Under the pieces are notes generated by a model. It saw nothing but the letters and a program-made list of their open reading frames with translations. It did not search any database and had not been told where the DNA came from. Positions 8,006 to 15,682 of a stretch of 28,254 nt of DNA are shown here, in pieces (position 1 is the stretch's first letter; every line of letters starts with the position of its first letter). Source of the stretch: Gammaproteobacteria bacterium. Lineage in GTDB: Bacteria; Pseudomonadota; Gammaproteobacteria; SZUA-229. The stretch is from NCBI GenBank assembly GCA_030637945.1, contig DAOWFN010000102.1, positions 1 through 28,254 of the forward strand. Reading direction: 5' to 3'. The position numbers were made by a program, and so were the translations under genes.

Positions 8006-8185
8006 TTCCGCAAATGAACGCAAATACACGCAAATTACAAAAAACCACTTCTATCCACAGATAAACGCTGATGAACACAGATAGAGGCATTTTAAGCTTT
8101 TAAACATCTGTGTTCATCAGCGTTTATCTGTGGAAAGTTTTTCTTGCTTTTGAAAATTTGCGTGTATTTGCGTTCATTTGCGGAA
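8006..8185. repeat. Composite nested inverted repeat (two independent perfect stems)
   Basis: The outer arms 8006-8036 and 8155-8185 are exact reverse complements over 31 bases. The inner arms 8054-8082 and 8106-8134 are exact reverse complements over 29 bases. The central loop is 23 bases, and between the stems are A-rich (left) and T-rich (right) spacers that partly pair. Each outer arm is itself built of three spaced copies of CGCAAAT, and the inner arm contains ACAGAT twice. From memory, both arm types resemble short interspersed repeats common in many bacterial genomes; here one appears inserted within the other. There is no coding capacity. Confidence 0.85.
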
Positions 8186-8330
8186 AATGTTGATTTTATC
8201 TGTATGGGAATTCATGGCCGAATTTTCACTGCCGATGCAAATATTTGAAGGGCGGCTCACAGGTTTTATGTTTGTTTTTACTTTTGGCCTTCCTTCCACT
8301 ATTAACCAGCCATCAAGCACTACTAAAAAG

Positions 8331-8359
8331 CTGACAAAACCTGCCAGTTACGTTAAATT
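8331..8359 (+). promoter_or_regulatory. Possible sigma-70 promoter of the cyclophilin gene
   Basis: CTGACA (8331-8336, five of six to TTGACA) is followed after 17 bases by TAAATT (8354-8359, four of six to TATAAT). Transcription would start near 8366, about 28 bases before the ATG at 8394. This is a consensus match only. Confidence 0.4.
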
Positions 8360-8393
8360 CCACCAACTCTCATAACAAACAAAGAAACCAACC

Positions 8394-8975
8394 ATGAAAC
8401 TTAAAAAACTTTTGCTCAGCATTGCATCTTTCGCTTTAGCCATACAGATTCAGGCAGCACACGCTGCAAACCCAAAAGTTAAAATGGAAACCAGCAAAGG
8501 CACCATCGTTATTGAGCTTTATCCTGATAAAGCGCCAAAATCGGTTGCTAACTTCTTAGACTACGTTAATTCCGGCGCTTACGACGGTACAATTTTTCAT
8601 CGCGTCATTAAAGGCTTTATGAATCAGGGTGGCGGCTTCAACGCAGATTATAAGAAGCTGGAAACAAAAGACCCGATACCAAACGAAGCGTTTAACGGTC
8701 TGAAAAATCTTAAATATACCATTGCGATGGCGCGCACCAATGCGCCGCATTCAGCGACGAATCAGTTTTTTATTAATACTGCGGACAACGCTTCCCTGGA
8801 CCACACTGAAAAATCGATGCGCGGCTGGGGTTATGCTGTTTTTGGTAAAGTTGTGGAAGGTGAAAATATTGTTGGCGCTATCTCACGTGTTGCAACCGGT
8901 CCTGGCGGTCCTTTCGCTACAGATGCACCACGCACGCCTGTGCTGATCAAGAAAATGACAGAGATAAAAGAATAA
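8394..8975 (+). CDS. Periplasmic cyclophilin-type peptidyl-prolyl isomerase
   Basis: The protein has 193 residues with a signal peptide (MKLKKLLLSIASFALA..., cleavage near AHA-A at residue 24). Cyclophilin landmarks follow in order: METSKGTIVIELYPDKAP, FHRVIKGFMNQGGG with the catalytic Arg, NQFFINTADNASLDH, and GYAVFGKVVEG. It resembles E. coli PpiA in size and location, so it should catalyse proline cis-trans isomerisation in periplasmic proteins. The common FMIQGG is FMNQGG here, a small change beside the active site. The gene appears to be a single unit; it converges with the AbiEi-like gene and a long hairpin lies between them. Confidence 0.93.
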   Translation: MKLKKLLLSIASFALAIQIQAAHAANPKVKMETSKGTIVIELYPDKAPKSVANFLDYVNSGAYDGTIFHRVIKGFMNQGGGFNADYKKLETKDPIPNEAFNGLKNLKYTIAMARTNAPHSATNQFFINTADNASLDHTEKSMRGWGYAVFGKVVEGENIVGAISRVATGPGGPFATDAPRTPVLIKKMTEIKE

Positions 8976-8989
8976 TACGTACAGTTTAA

Positions 8990-9029
8990 GATTAAGGTAG
9001 CCGCAGTTTGAACAGCGACTACCTTAATC
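8990..9029. terminator. Long palindromic hairpin between convergent genes, possible terminator
   Basis: An 11-base arm (8990-9000) pairs exactly with 9019-9029. Inside, CGC pairs with GCG and GTT with AAC, leaving a 2-base TG loop and two mismatches, so the whole 40 bases fold back. It overlaps the stop codon of the AbiEi-like gene (9024-9026). No clear T-run follows on either strand, so a classical intrinsic terminator is uncertain. Confidence 0.5.
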
Positions 9030-10049
9030 GCTCAACAGGTGTGCGACCGCCTCGCCGTAAAAGGTTTTAGCCACATCCCAGTTACCCGGGTTAATCGAAT
9101 CGACGATATCCGCATACATGATCATCGGACTGATCGCATCGAACCCTCCCGCTTGATCTGACCAGAACGTTTTATACAAACAGATATCGCCTTCATCATC
9201 TTTTCTCAAACCGTAATATTTTGAGAAGTCCCCGGTTTTCTCATCAGATGAAAAATATAGACTGATGGTTTCCGGAATCATGAATGGTGTCGATTTCGCA
9301 ATAACCGTCTCGCCGCCCCAGACACCTTCAAATTCAGCAGGATCAGCATTTTTCCACCAGTTTTCGTCTTCGGCGGTATAACAGGATAAGATCTGTTTGG
9401 GGCGCAGCTTCTCCAGATAACCATCTACCCAACGCTCAAACAGCCGGTTTTTATTGACCAGGCGACGCTGCCCATCATCCAGGATGTAACCTGAGGCATA
9501 GAGATCATCCATCACAGGTCCGACGCTGCCTAAAGCGATGTTTACTTCGTTCGAAATATCACGATATGTCGCGTGAAGGAGTTTCGGCTGGTTGAAGATT
9601 GCAAAGATCAATTTTAGGCCAGCGGTATTAAACGCTCTGCCGCGAACACGCTTGCTACGTAAATTTGACGGCTTCTTACCTTTAACAAAAAAGTTAAGGC
9701 TCTTGTCCTTTATAAATAGATTGCCGACACAATCAACGAATGAGATTGAGCGGCGACGAAACTTTTCTGCCATGACAGGGTTCACAAAATCCGCAAACAA
9801 AATAGTCTTTGGTGATATCGATTTTATCTGTGCGATCAATGCATTGATATCTTTCTGCGGAGCCCACGGCTGCACAAAAATCCCATAATCATTATTTATC
9901 TCACCGTGGTTAATCGTCAATACACTATTGCCAGCAGAGTCCGAACTTTTTATTGAAAACACGGGCTCGCTCGAAGACGAACACATTTGCTCATTGGCAA
10001 AACTATTTAACAGCTTCAAGGCTTCTTGCAAGATTTTTTCTTTTTCCAC
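9024..10049 (-). CDS. AbiEi-like antitoxin/transcriptional regulator, no toxin partner visible
   Basis: This 341-residue protein fits the AbiEi-family antitoxin group of type IV toxin-antitoxin systems, from memory of the family. A central SFVDCVGNLFIKDK stretch (residues 103-116) resembles the family's conserved D-x-x-GN segment. A winged-helix-like segment follows (about 140-192: GRAFNTAGLKLIFAIF through DLYASGYILDD). The C-terminal 130 residues may be an effector domain. The start is GTG at 10049, decided by a near-perfect AGGAGGT (10055-10061). An AbiEii nucleotidyltransferase would be expected next to a true antitoxin, but the downstream gene is a convergent cyclophilin and the upstream one is unrelated. 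It may therefore be an orphan regulator. Family assignment moderate; function inferred. Confidence 0.65.
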   Translation of the reverse strand: MEKEKILQEALKLLNSFANEQMCSSSSEPVFSIKSSDSAGNSVLTINHGEINNDYGIFVQPWAPQKDINALIAQIKSISPKTILFADFVNPVMAEKFRRRSISFVDCVGNLFIKDKSLNFFVKGKKPSNLRSKRVRGRAFNTAGLKLIFAIFNQPKLLHATYRDISNEVNIALGSVGPVMDDLYASGYILDDGQRRLVNKNRLFERWVDGYLEKLRPKQILSCYTAEDENWWKNADPAEFEGVWGGETVIAKSTPFMIPETISLYFSSDEKTGDFSKYYGLRKDDEGDICLYKTFWSDQAGGFDAISPMIMYADIVDSINPGNWDVAKTFYGEAVAHLLSD

Positions 10050-10076
10050 AAAACACCTCCTCTCGCTCTAATAACT

Positions 10077-10109
10077 TATCGCTACACGATACGTTCAAAA
10101 ATACTGAAC
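10077..10109. promoter_or_regulatory. Short inverted repeats upstream of the AbiEi-like gene
   Basis: TATCG (10077-10081) pairs with CGATA (10087-10091), and GTTCA (10093-10097) with TGAAC (10105-10109). They sit 28 to 60 bases upstream of the GTG start. Characterised AbiEi antitoxins bind inverted repeats in their own promoters, so these are operator candidates, but arms this short can occur by chance. Confidence 0.3.
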
Positions 10110-10250
10110 AAATAGTAACACGTTAATATTTATAATTATTATACGATAGGAGAAAAAACCGGATAACCACAAACGCGAATATAAGAGGTGTTACCCTGAC
10201 GATAACTGCTGGTAATATCTAAAGGTTTTGACTTTGTTTTTAACCAGGCA

Positions 10251-10694
10251 CTACTTTTTTTCTTCACTTTCAGCGACCATCGCCGCATATTTAAGACTGT
10301 CGCGCAGTTCTTTTATTTCAGCATCCAGCCCTTTGGGTTTACGCGTTGATTTCGTGGATTTTCGTAAAGGACGCCCATGCGCTTCCTCAAACTGAGACTC
10401 CAACTGCTCGACCAGCTCCTGCATGGTTTTTTCAGGATAATTTTTTAATTCGAGGTAACTGATTAAAGCCCTTTTTATATCGAACGGATAAAAATGAAAA
10501 CGATCGACATAGGTTTCTACCATCGACCAGAAAAAAGGCTTCACTTTACTAACTTTAAGATTTTTATCATTGAGCAACTTGATCGCGCGCTCACCAAGTT
10601 CCGTCAGATCGTCATCACGAACGCCACTATCGCGACCACTGCCAAACTTGTCTTCTGCGTTCAAAACCGTATTGTTAGGTTTCTGAAATTTCAT
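10251..10694 (-). CDS. Hypothetical protein, not recognised
   Basis: This 147-residue protein is not recognised. The N-terminus (1-30) is polar and likely disordered. Residues about 30-105 form a probable helical domain with aromatic content (VKPFFWSMVETYVDRFHFYPFDIKRAL). A basic stretch rich in Arg, Lys, Ser and Thr (about 108-123) is followed by a charged C-terminal helix. There is no signal peptide or membrane segment. The mixture of a compact helical domain and a basic linker would suit nucleic-acid binding, but I cannot assign a family. It lies 201 bases upstream of the AbiEi-like gene on the same strand. The start has no clear ribosome binding site. Confidence 0.6.
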   Translation of the reverse strand: MKFQKPNNTVLNAEDKFGSGRDSGVRDDDLTELGERAIKLLNDKNLKVSKVKPFFWSMVETYVDRFHFYPFDIKRALISYLELKNYPEKTMQELVEQLESQFEEAHGRPLRKSTKSTRKPKGLDAEIKELRDSLKYAAMVAESEEKK

Positions 10695-11073
10695 AGTAAA
10701 TTCATATCATTTCGTTAGCTTCAGATGCTGCAAGAAACAAAATACAACAGATCAAAACTACGTCATACACAATCATTAAACTGCTATTTACATTTAAAAT
10801 CAAGTATTTATAAATAACAGCAGAATTTATATGTTATTTTTAATAAAAAAAATGGCTGTTTTTAATTTCAAATAATCAGAAAAATTTAATGTTTTGCAAA
10901 AAACGACTAAAGTAAAATACTCGAATCCACAGCTATTAATTGAACGTTTAAGCCGATAAAATTCAAATAAGTCTTTAGCTTGACTTTATGTCTGTTTTTT
11001 TTACACCTTTATATTCGACCTAAAAAACAAATATTTCAAGTTATTGAATTTTAAGTAAAAAATTTTATTAGCA

Positions 11074-11090
11074 TGATTATTGCATAATCA
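11074..11090. promoter_or_regulatory. 17-base perfect palindrome, operator candidate
   Basis: TGATTAT (11074-11080) and ATAATCA (11084-11090) are exact reverse complements around TGC. The site lies about 140 bases upstream of the HDOD-kinase start and just before the structured leader, where an operator or promoter core would fit. No known regulator consensus was recognised. Confidence 0.35.
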
Positions 11091-11104
11091 ACTTAATACA
11101 ACAG

Positions 11105-11173
11105 CGCATCATATGGCGAGTAAATAATCTCGCTAACACGTCCATAGAGCATAAATGTGATCTCTATGATGCG
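11105..11173 (+). promoter_or_regulatory. Structured leader upstream of the HDOD-kinase gene
   Basis: CGCATCAT (11105-11112) pairs exactly with ATGATGCG (11166-11173) and encloses a hairpin GCGAG/CTCGC (11116-11120 with 11129-11133). A second hairpin, CATAGAG/CTCTATG (11143-11149 with 11162-11168), shares three bases with the outer stem, so the two cannot form fully together. If transcribed, this is a 5' leader with alternative folds. It lacks the conserved core of GEMM c-di-GMP riboswitches. Confidence 0.35.
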
Positions 11174-11229
11174 AAAATGACACAAACGTGCCAGCAGTAA
11201 GCTGCCAGCCAAAGTATTAACCGGTAAAA

Positions 11230-13338
11230 ATGAATCAAAAGGCAAAACAAATCATACAGAAGGCCGATGTCGACAAACTTCCCAGTTTGCCGCATGTTTT
11301 GCTGCAACTGCTTGATATTTGCAATAATGAAAGCCTGTCTTTCAGCAAACTGGCGAATATTTTAAGACAGGATCCAGGCTTATACGCACAATTCTATTCA
11401 GCGTGTCATCGCAACAACTCAACAGATACATCTCAACAATCGATCGAACAGACACTAGAGCAGCTGGGCATCAATACCATAAAAAGTATTGCAGTAACCG
11501 CTACGGTCCATCAGTTTTTTTCTCGGACCAGCCTCGAGCGCACAGACTTTCTAAAACAGCATTGGCAGCATTCACTGTATTGCGCAATTGTGGCTGAATC
11601 GATCGCTAAGCTATGCGATTATAAATACCCTGATGAAGCCTATACCACAGGGTTATTGCACGACATTGGCCAATTAGTCCTCGAGACCGCCTACCCCGAC
11701 AAATACACCTCCACATTTGCACAATTAAGCGAAGATGATTATTTTCACACCCTGGAACGCGATGAATTTGATACCACCCATCAGCAGGTAGGTGCACAGT
11801 TACTCAAACAGCATGGTGCCAATAGCTTTGTTTGTGATGCTGTACTGTATCACCATGAAAGAGTTGACCACATCCTCGATGCGCACCCGCTGGTAAAAAT
11901 TATCAACCTGGCCAATACACTAACCAGCGGTTATTTCAAAAAAGAAGACCTGGAAGTATTTGATGCCGCCGATCGGCTGCTCGGCCTGGACAAACCACTA
12001 TTGCTCGAGATACTGGAAAAATCGCAGGAACGCACCAAAAATGCAGCACTGCTGATCGACATCGAACTGAACACAGATGGTATGGATGGCGAAACAGCGC
12101 AGAAACACAATGCTGCTGACGAATTCAAACAGATACAGCTTGCGGAACAGGTAAGAAACATCGCTTTACTCGATGGCATTCATCAACACCTGTCACGCAG
12201 TGAAGGCGAGGATGAATTATTAAATATAATCACGCAACACATAGGCCTTCTCTTCGGCATAAACAAATGCCTTTTATTTTTATATGATGAAAAAAATAAC
12301 CGGGTCAACGCGGCAGCAGCAGACTATCTGCCTGAACAGCTAACGGACCTGTCTATCCCGTTAACAGAGGGGCGCAGCCTGGTAACAGATACTCTGTTGA
12401 ATAAAAAACTAAGCCATTCCTTAGAAAAGGACGTAAAACTGTTATCGATCATCGATCGCCAGTTAATCGGTATAACACAGCGCGAAGGCATCATCTGCCT
12501 GCCTATGCTGAAAGACGATGCTGCTATCGGCACGCTCATCTTAGGTATAAACAAATCACAATATGACGACCTGATCAAACAACTTCCTCTATTGATGCGT
12601 TTTGTCAACGAAGTTGCCCACACCATCAGCGTGAAGAACTTAGCCGCCAGGTCCGCGGTTGACGACAACCAGCAGACAGCCCAACTGGAACGGAAAATTC
12701 ATGAAGTACTGCACGAGGTTAGAAACCCGCTGAGCATCATGAACAATTACCTCAGTGTTCTCGGCTACAAACTTGAAAGCGACAAACCCGCACAGGAAGA
12801 TGTGCAGACGATCAAGTCGGAAATTAACCGCATTAACCAGATCTTAAATCGCCTTACTACGACAGAATCGCCTGAAGATGACACCTCACTGGTCGATATC
12901 AATGCGGTGATCAGTGATCTCACCAGCGTATTCGAAAATTCGCTATTTGCGAGCAAACATATCCAGATTTCCCTGGATCTGGACGATCGAATTAAACCCC
13001 TACAAAGTAACACCAACGCCCTCAAGCAGATCTACACTAATCTAATTAAAAATGCAGTTGAGGCACTTCCTGCAAACGGTCAACTTATGGTCTACACTCA
13101 AGATTATGTAAATGTTGACGGCAAAGAGCACATAGAGTTCTCTGTCTCCGACGATGGACCAGGAATTGATACTGCAATCCTGCCACGCTTGTTTTCACCG
13201 GTAGAAACGACCAAAGGTGGTGATCATGCAGGGCTTGGACTGACAATCGTTAAAAATCTGGTCAATGAACTACACGGATCGATTAGCTGTAGAAGCAGTG
13301 ACAAGGGCACAAGTTTTCACATCCTGCTTCCTAAGTAA
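11230..13338 (+). CDS. HDOD-GAF-histidine kinase
   Basis: This 702-residue soluble protein has three parts. An HDOD domain (about residues 12-215) keeps His144-Asp145 in GLLHDIG and a YHHE at 207-210. A GAF-like sensor domain spans about 315-470. A histidine-kinase core (485-702) has an H-box with His495 (HEVRNPL), an N-box (NLIKNAVEA, Asn604 and Asn608), G1 (DDGPGID, 641-647) and G2 (GLGLTIV). There is no membrane helix, so the signal is cytoplasmic; the ligand of the GAF domain is unknown. The next gene, 96 bases downstream, encodes a response regulator with GGDEF and EAL domains, the likely phosphotransfer partner. HDOD domains often occur with c-di-GMP and motility signalling. The ATG has only a weak ribosome binding site. 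Confidence 0.9.
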   Translation: MNQKAKQIIQKADVDKLPSLPHVLLQLLDICNNESLSFSKLANILRQDPGLYAQFYSACHRNNSTDTSQQSIEQTLEQLGINTIKSIAVTATVHQFFSRTSLERTDFLKQHWQHSLYCAIVAESIAKLCDYKYPDEAYTTGLLHDIGQLVLETAYPDKYTSTFAQLSEDDYFHTLERDEFDTTHQQVGAQLLKQHGANSFVCDAVLYHHERVDHILDAHPLVKIINLANTLTSGYFKKEDLEVFDAADRLLGLDKPLLLEILEKSQERTKNAALLIDIELNTDGMDGETAQKHNAADEFKQIQLAEQVRNIALLDGIHQHLSRSEGEDELLNIITQHIGLLFGINKCLLFLYDEKNNRVNAAAADYLPEQLTDLSIPLTEGRSLVTDTLLNKKLSHSLEKDVKLLSIIDRQLIGITQREGIICLPMLKDDAAIGTLILGINKSQYDDLIKQLPLLMRFVNEVAHTISVKNLAARSAVDDNQQTAQLERKIHEVLHEVRNPLSIMNNYLSVLGYKLESDKPAQEDVQTIKSEINRINQILNRLTTTESPEDDTSLVDINAVISDLTSVFENSLFASKHIQISLDLDDRIKPLQSNTNALKQIYTNLIKNAVEALPANGQLMVYTQDYVNVDGKEHIEFSVSDDGPGIDTAILPRLFSPVETTKGGDHAGLGLTIVKNLVNELHGSISCRSSDKGTSFHILLPK

Positions 13339-13396
13339 CGAAAAACAAATGAAAAAGCACACGCTCCAAAAATAAAGTGCTAAAAAAAACAATAAA

Positions 13397-13418
13397 GTAA
13401 AAGTTGGGCTACTTTTAC
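13397..13418. promoter_or_regulatory. Hairpin between the kinase and response-regulator genes
   Basis: GTAAAAGT (13397-13404) pairs exactly with ACTTTTAC (13411-13418) across TGGGCT. It ends 16 bases before the ATG of the response-regulator gene, just upstream of the presumed ribosome binding site. It could tune translation or processing of the second gene. The stem is AU-rich and weak, and no T-run follows. Confidence 0.35.
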
Positions 13419-13434
13419 AAAGCAGAGTGAAAAG

Positions 13435-15612
13435 ATGAGCATTATTGAGCAGAAGATCCTCATAGTTGACGATGACCCTGTCGTACTAAAAAGTTTAAAA
13501 GATTTACTGGCTATCAGGGGTTATAACACCAACAGCGCTATCGGCGGGCAGGAAGCAATCTGTCAACTGGACCAGAACAACTATGATCTGGTGCTGCTGG
13601 ATCTACATATGCCTTATGTTGACGGACACGCTGTAATGGAGCATATTCGCGCCAATCAGATCGATACCTCCGTTATCATCGTCAGTGGCGAAACCTCGTT
13701 TGAAGCAGCAAAAAATGCATGCACACAGGGCGCATACGACTTTTTACGCAAACCGTATGCGGCAGACGAATTAATCATTACGATAAATAACGCATTAAAA
13801 GAAAAACGCCTGCAAAAACAAAACGCGTTTATGCAGAAGCAGCTTTCTGAATCTGAACGATTACATCGTTACATCGTAAACACCTCGCCAGACATTATCT
13901 ATATCCTGGATCAGGACGGTAACTTCACCTTCATCAATGAACGTATAGAAAGCCTGTTAGGTTTCAGTAAAGAAGAGATCGTTGGCAAGCATTATTCTTT
14001 CCTCGTTCACCATGACGACATGGAACAGGCAAAGTATGTTTTCAATGAACGCAGAGTAGGCAGCCGTGCTGCAAAAAATATTGAGCTGCGCCTGAAGTGC
14101 AAAGATGACGGCAATTCACGCCACTTCAAGAATCGCACACTGCCGATAGAACTAAGTGCCATGGGCATGTACGTAGGCAAAGACCATTCGAAAAATAGTT
14201 ACACAGGAACCTATGGTGTCGCACGTGATGTTACAGAACGTAAAATCGCTGAAGAGACTATTAACTTTCAGGCTTACCATGACTTGCTGACCAAGCTTCC
14301 AAATAGAGCACTTTTACGTGACCGCTTAAACCTGGCAATAAACCAGGCTAAACGTGAAGAAGAAAATCTTGCTGTCATGTTCCTTGATCTTGATCGGTTT
14401 AAAAATATTAATGACAGTCTCGGACACATGATCGGCGACGAGCTATTGCAACAGGTTAGTATCAGACTTAAAGAATGCATCCGCGCCGGTGATACATTGG
14501 CTCGTTTTGGCGGCGATGAGTTCACCCTGATGCTGCCGAAACTCAAGCATGCGCGCGAAGACTCCTGCAAACTTGCAGAAAAAATTTCTGCATCTCTGAA
14601 ACAACCATTTAACGTCGACGGTCATGAACTCTATGTTAGCGCCAGTATAGGTATTGCTTTATACCCGCAAGATGGAACCAACATGGAAAACTTAATCAAA
14701 CACGCTGACGTTGCCATGTACCATGTGAAAGGTCTAGGCAAAAATGGTTACCAGTTCTATTCGAACGAAATGAATGCACCGTACGTTAAAAAACTTTCTT
14801 TAGATACAGGCATTCACAAAGCACTTGAAAACAATGAATTCAATTTAGTCTATCAACCACAGATCAATATCCGGTCTGGTGAGATCGTCGGCGTAGAAGC
14901 ATTGTTGCGCTGGAACCACCCTGAACATGGCACCATATCACCCGCTGAATTTATCCCTTTTGCTGAAGAAAGCGGATTGATTGTCGATATTGGTCACTGG
15001 GTATTAAAAACCGCGTGTGCAGAACTAAGTCGCTGGCGTCTATCAGGACTGCCAGAAATTCGGATGGCCATAAATATTTCAGCACGACAACTGATGGAAG
15101 ACGATATCGTAGACAACATACTCGACATAATTAAAGATTACGATATCCCCGGTCATTGCCTGGAACTCGAAATTACTGAAAATGCAATTATGGACGACAT
15201 GGATAGCGTCATTCGCAAACTTAAAGAATTAAGCAACCATAAGATAAACATTGCTATCGATGACTTTGGCACTGGTTATTCATCGTTGAGCTATCTACAT
15301 AAACTACCGATACAAACGCTGAAAATTGATCGCACTTTCCTTAAAGAAAGTCGTGCTAATAAAAATGATAACACTATCGTCAATACCATCGTTGCAATGG
15401 CAAAAGGACTTAACTTGAATGTGATTGCAGAAGGTGTTGAGACACAGACTCAACTGGATTATTTACGTGAGATAGATTGCACTGAGGCACAGGGTTTCCT
15501 ATTCGGCAAACCGCTACCACCGGACGTTATTTCGCAATTACTCATTCAGGAACCTTATGCTACACCGGGTAGCAGAAGCGACTCGAACAGAGGCACACAT
15601 AGACATCATTAA
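13435..15612 (+). CDS. REC-PAS-GGDEF-EAL response regulator (c-di-GMP synthesis/hydrolysis)
   Basis: The protein has 725 residues. The receiver domain (5-120) has Asp12, Asp13, phospho-acceptor Asp56, Ser84 and Lys106. A PAS domain (about 140-272) ends in DVTERK. The GGDEF domain (about 275-440) has an intact GGDEF (359-363) and an I-site RxxD (Arg350-Asp353) five residues before it. The EAL domain (about 452-700) has Glu488-Ala-Leu, DDFGTG (609-614), EGVET (666-670) and QGFLFGKPLP. Both enzyme halves look competent, so it could make c-di-GMP from GTP or hydrolyse it to pGpG, depending on phosphorylation and the PAS signal. The last 20 residues are a disordered tail. It is probably phosphorylated by the upstream kinase. 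A strong terminator follows. Confidence 0.95.
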   Translation: MSIIEQKILIVDDDPVVLKSLKDLLAIRGYNTNSAIGGQEAICQLDQNNYDLVLLDLHMPYVDGHAVMEHIRANQIDTSVIIVSGETSFEAAKNACTQGAYDFLRKPYAADELIITINNALKEKRLQKQNAFMQKQLSESERLHRYIVNTSPDIIYILDQDGNFTFINERIESLLGFSKEEIVGKHYSFLVHHDDMEQAKYVFNERRVGSRAAKNIELRLKCKDDGNSRHFKNRTLPIELSAMGMYVGKDHSKNSYTGTYGVARDVTERKIAEETINFQAYHDLLTKLPNRALLRDRLNLAINQAKREEENLAVMFLDLDRFKNINDSLGHMIGDELLQQVSIRLKECIRAGDTLARFGGDEFTLMLPKLKHAREDSCKLAEKISASLKQPFNVDGHELYVSASIGIALYPQDGTNMENLIKHADVAMYHVKGLGKNGYQFYSNEMNAPYVKKLSLDTGIHKALENNEFNLVYQPQINIRSGEIVGVEALLRWNHPEHGTISPAEFIPFAEESGLIVDIGHWVLKTACAELSRWRLSGLPEIRMAINISARQLMEDDIVDNILDIIKDYDIPGHCLELEITENAIMDDMDSVIRKLKELSNHKINIAIDDFGTGYSSLSYLHKLPIQTLKIDRTFLKESRANKNDNTIVNTIVAMAKGLNLNVIAEGVETQTQLDYLREIDCTEAQGFLFGKPLPPDVISQLLIQEPYATPGSRSDSNRGTHRHH

Positions 15613-15631
15613 TCTATGTCCTGACTAAAAC

Positions 15632-15658
15632 AAAAAGGCCTCTAACAAGGCCTTTTTT
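15632..15658. terminator. Bidirectional rho-independent terminator
   Basis: A stem AAAAAGGCCT (15632-15641) pairs exactly with AGGCCTTTTT (15648-15657) around a 6-base loop, followed by a T-run. The A-run on the left gives a T-run on the other strand. It sits between the convergent response-regulator and uracil-DNA glycosylase genes and can serve both. Confidence 0.9.
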
Positions 15659-15682
15659 ACGTTATAAAGAACTAAGCATTAC

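Larger units (their letters stand above)
7859..8393. other. Gene-poor stretch with hairpins and a nested inverted repeat
   Basis: I see no credible coding region between the TetR gene and the cyclophilin gene. The stretch holds a hairpin (7925-7979), a 180-base nested inverted repeat (8006-8185), about 150 bases with no recognised structure, and a possible promoter for the cyclophilin gene (8331-8359). A 65-codon open frame starting at 8178 begins inside the repeat and resembles nothing known to me. Confidence 0.7.
10695..11229. other. AT-rich intergenic region between divergent genes
   Basis: This 535-base stretch between the hypothetical gene (minus strand) and the HDOD-kinase gene (plus strand) has no credible open frame. 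It is markedly AT-rich up to about 11100. Two structured parts are listed separately: a 17-base palindrome at 11074 and a stem-forming leader at 11105-11173. Promoters for both flanking genes are expected here, but I found no convincing -35/-10 pair. Confidence 0.6.

Noticed and set aside
8006..8185. CRISPR-like or intrinsic terminator structure
   Set aside because: It has two different inverted-repeat pairs, not regular direct repeats with spacers, and the stem is far too long for an intrinsic terminator.
8178..8375. A 65-codon open frame after the TetR gene
   Set aside because: It begins inside the right arm of the nested repeat and resembles no known protein; the start is set by repeat sequence.
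11105..11173. c-di-GMP (GEMM) riboswitch before the signalling genes
   Set aside because: The context is attractive, but the conserved GEMM core words and tetraloop-receptor layout are absent. Only generic stems are visible.
11155..11176. CRP binding site around TGTGAT
   Set aside because: Only the left half-site is present; the matching TCACA half at the right spacing is missing.
13435..15612. Degenerate GGDEF or EAL domain acting only as receptor
   Set aside because: GGDEF, the I-site, EAL, DDFGTG and EGVET are all intact, so loss of activity is not supported by the motifs.
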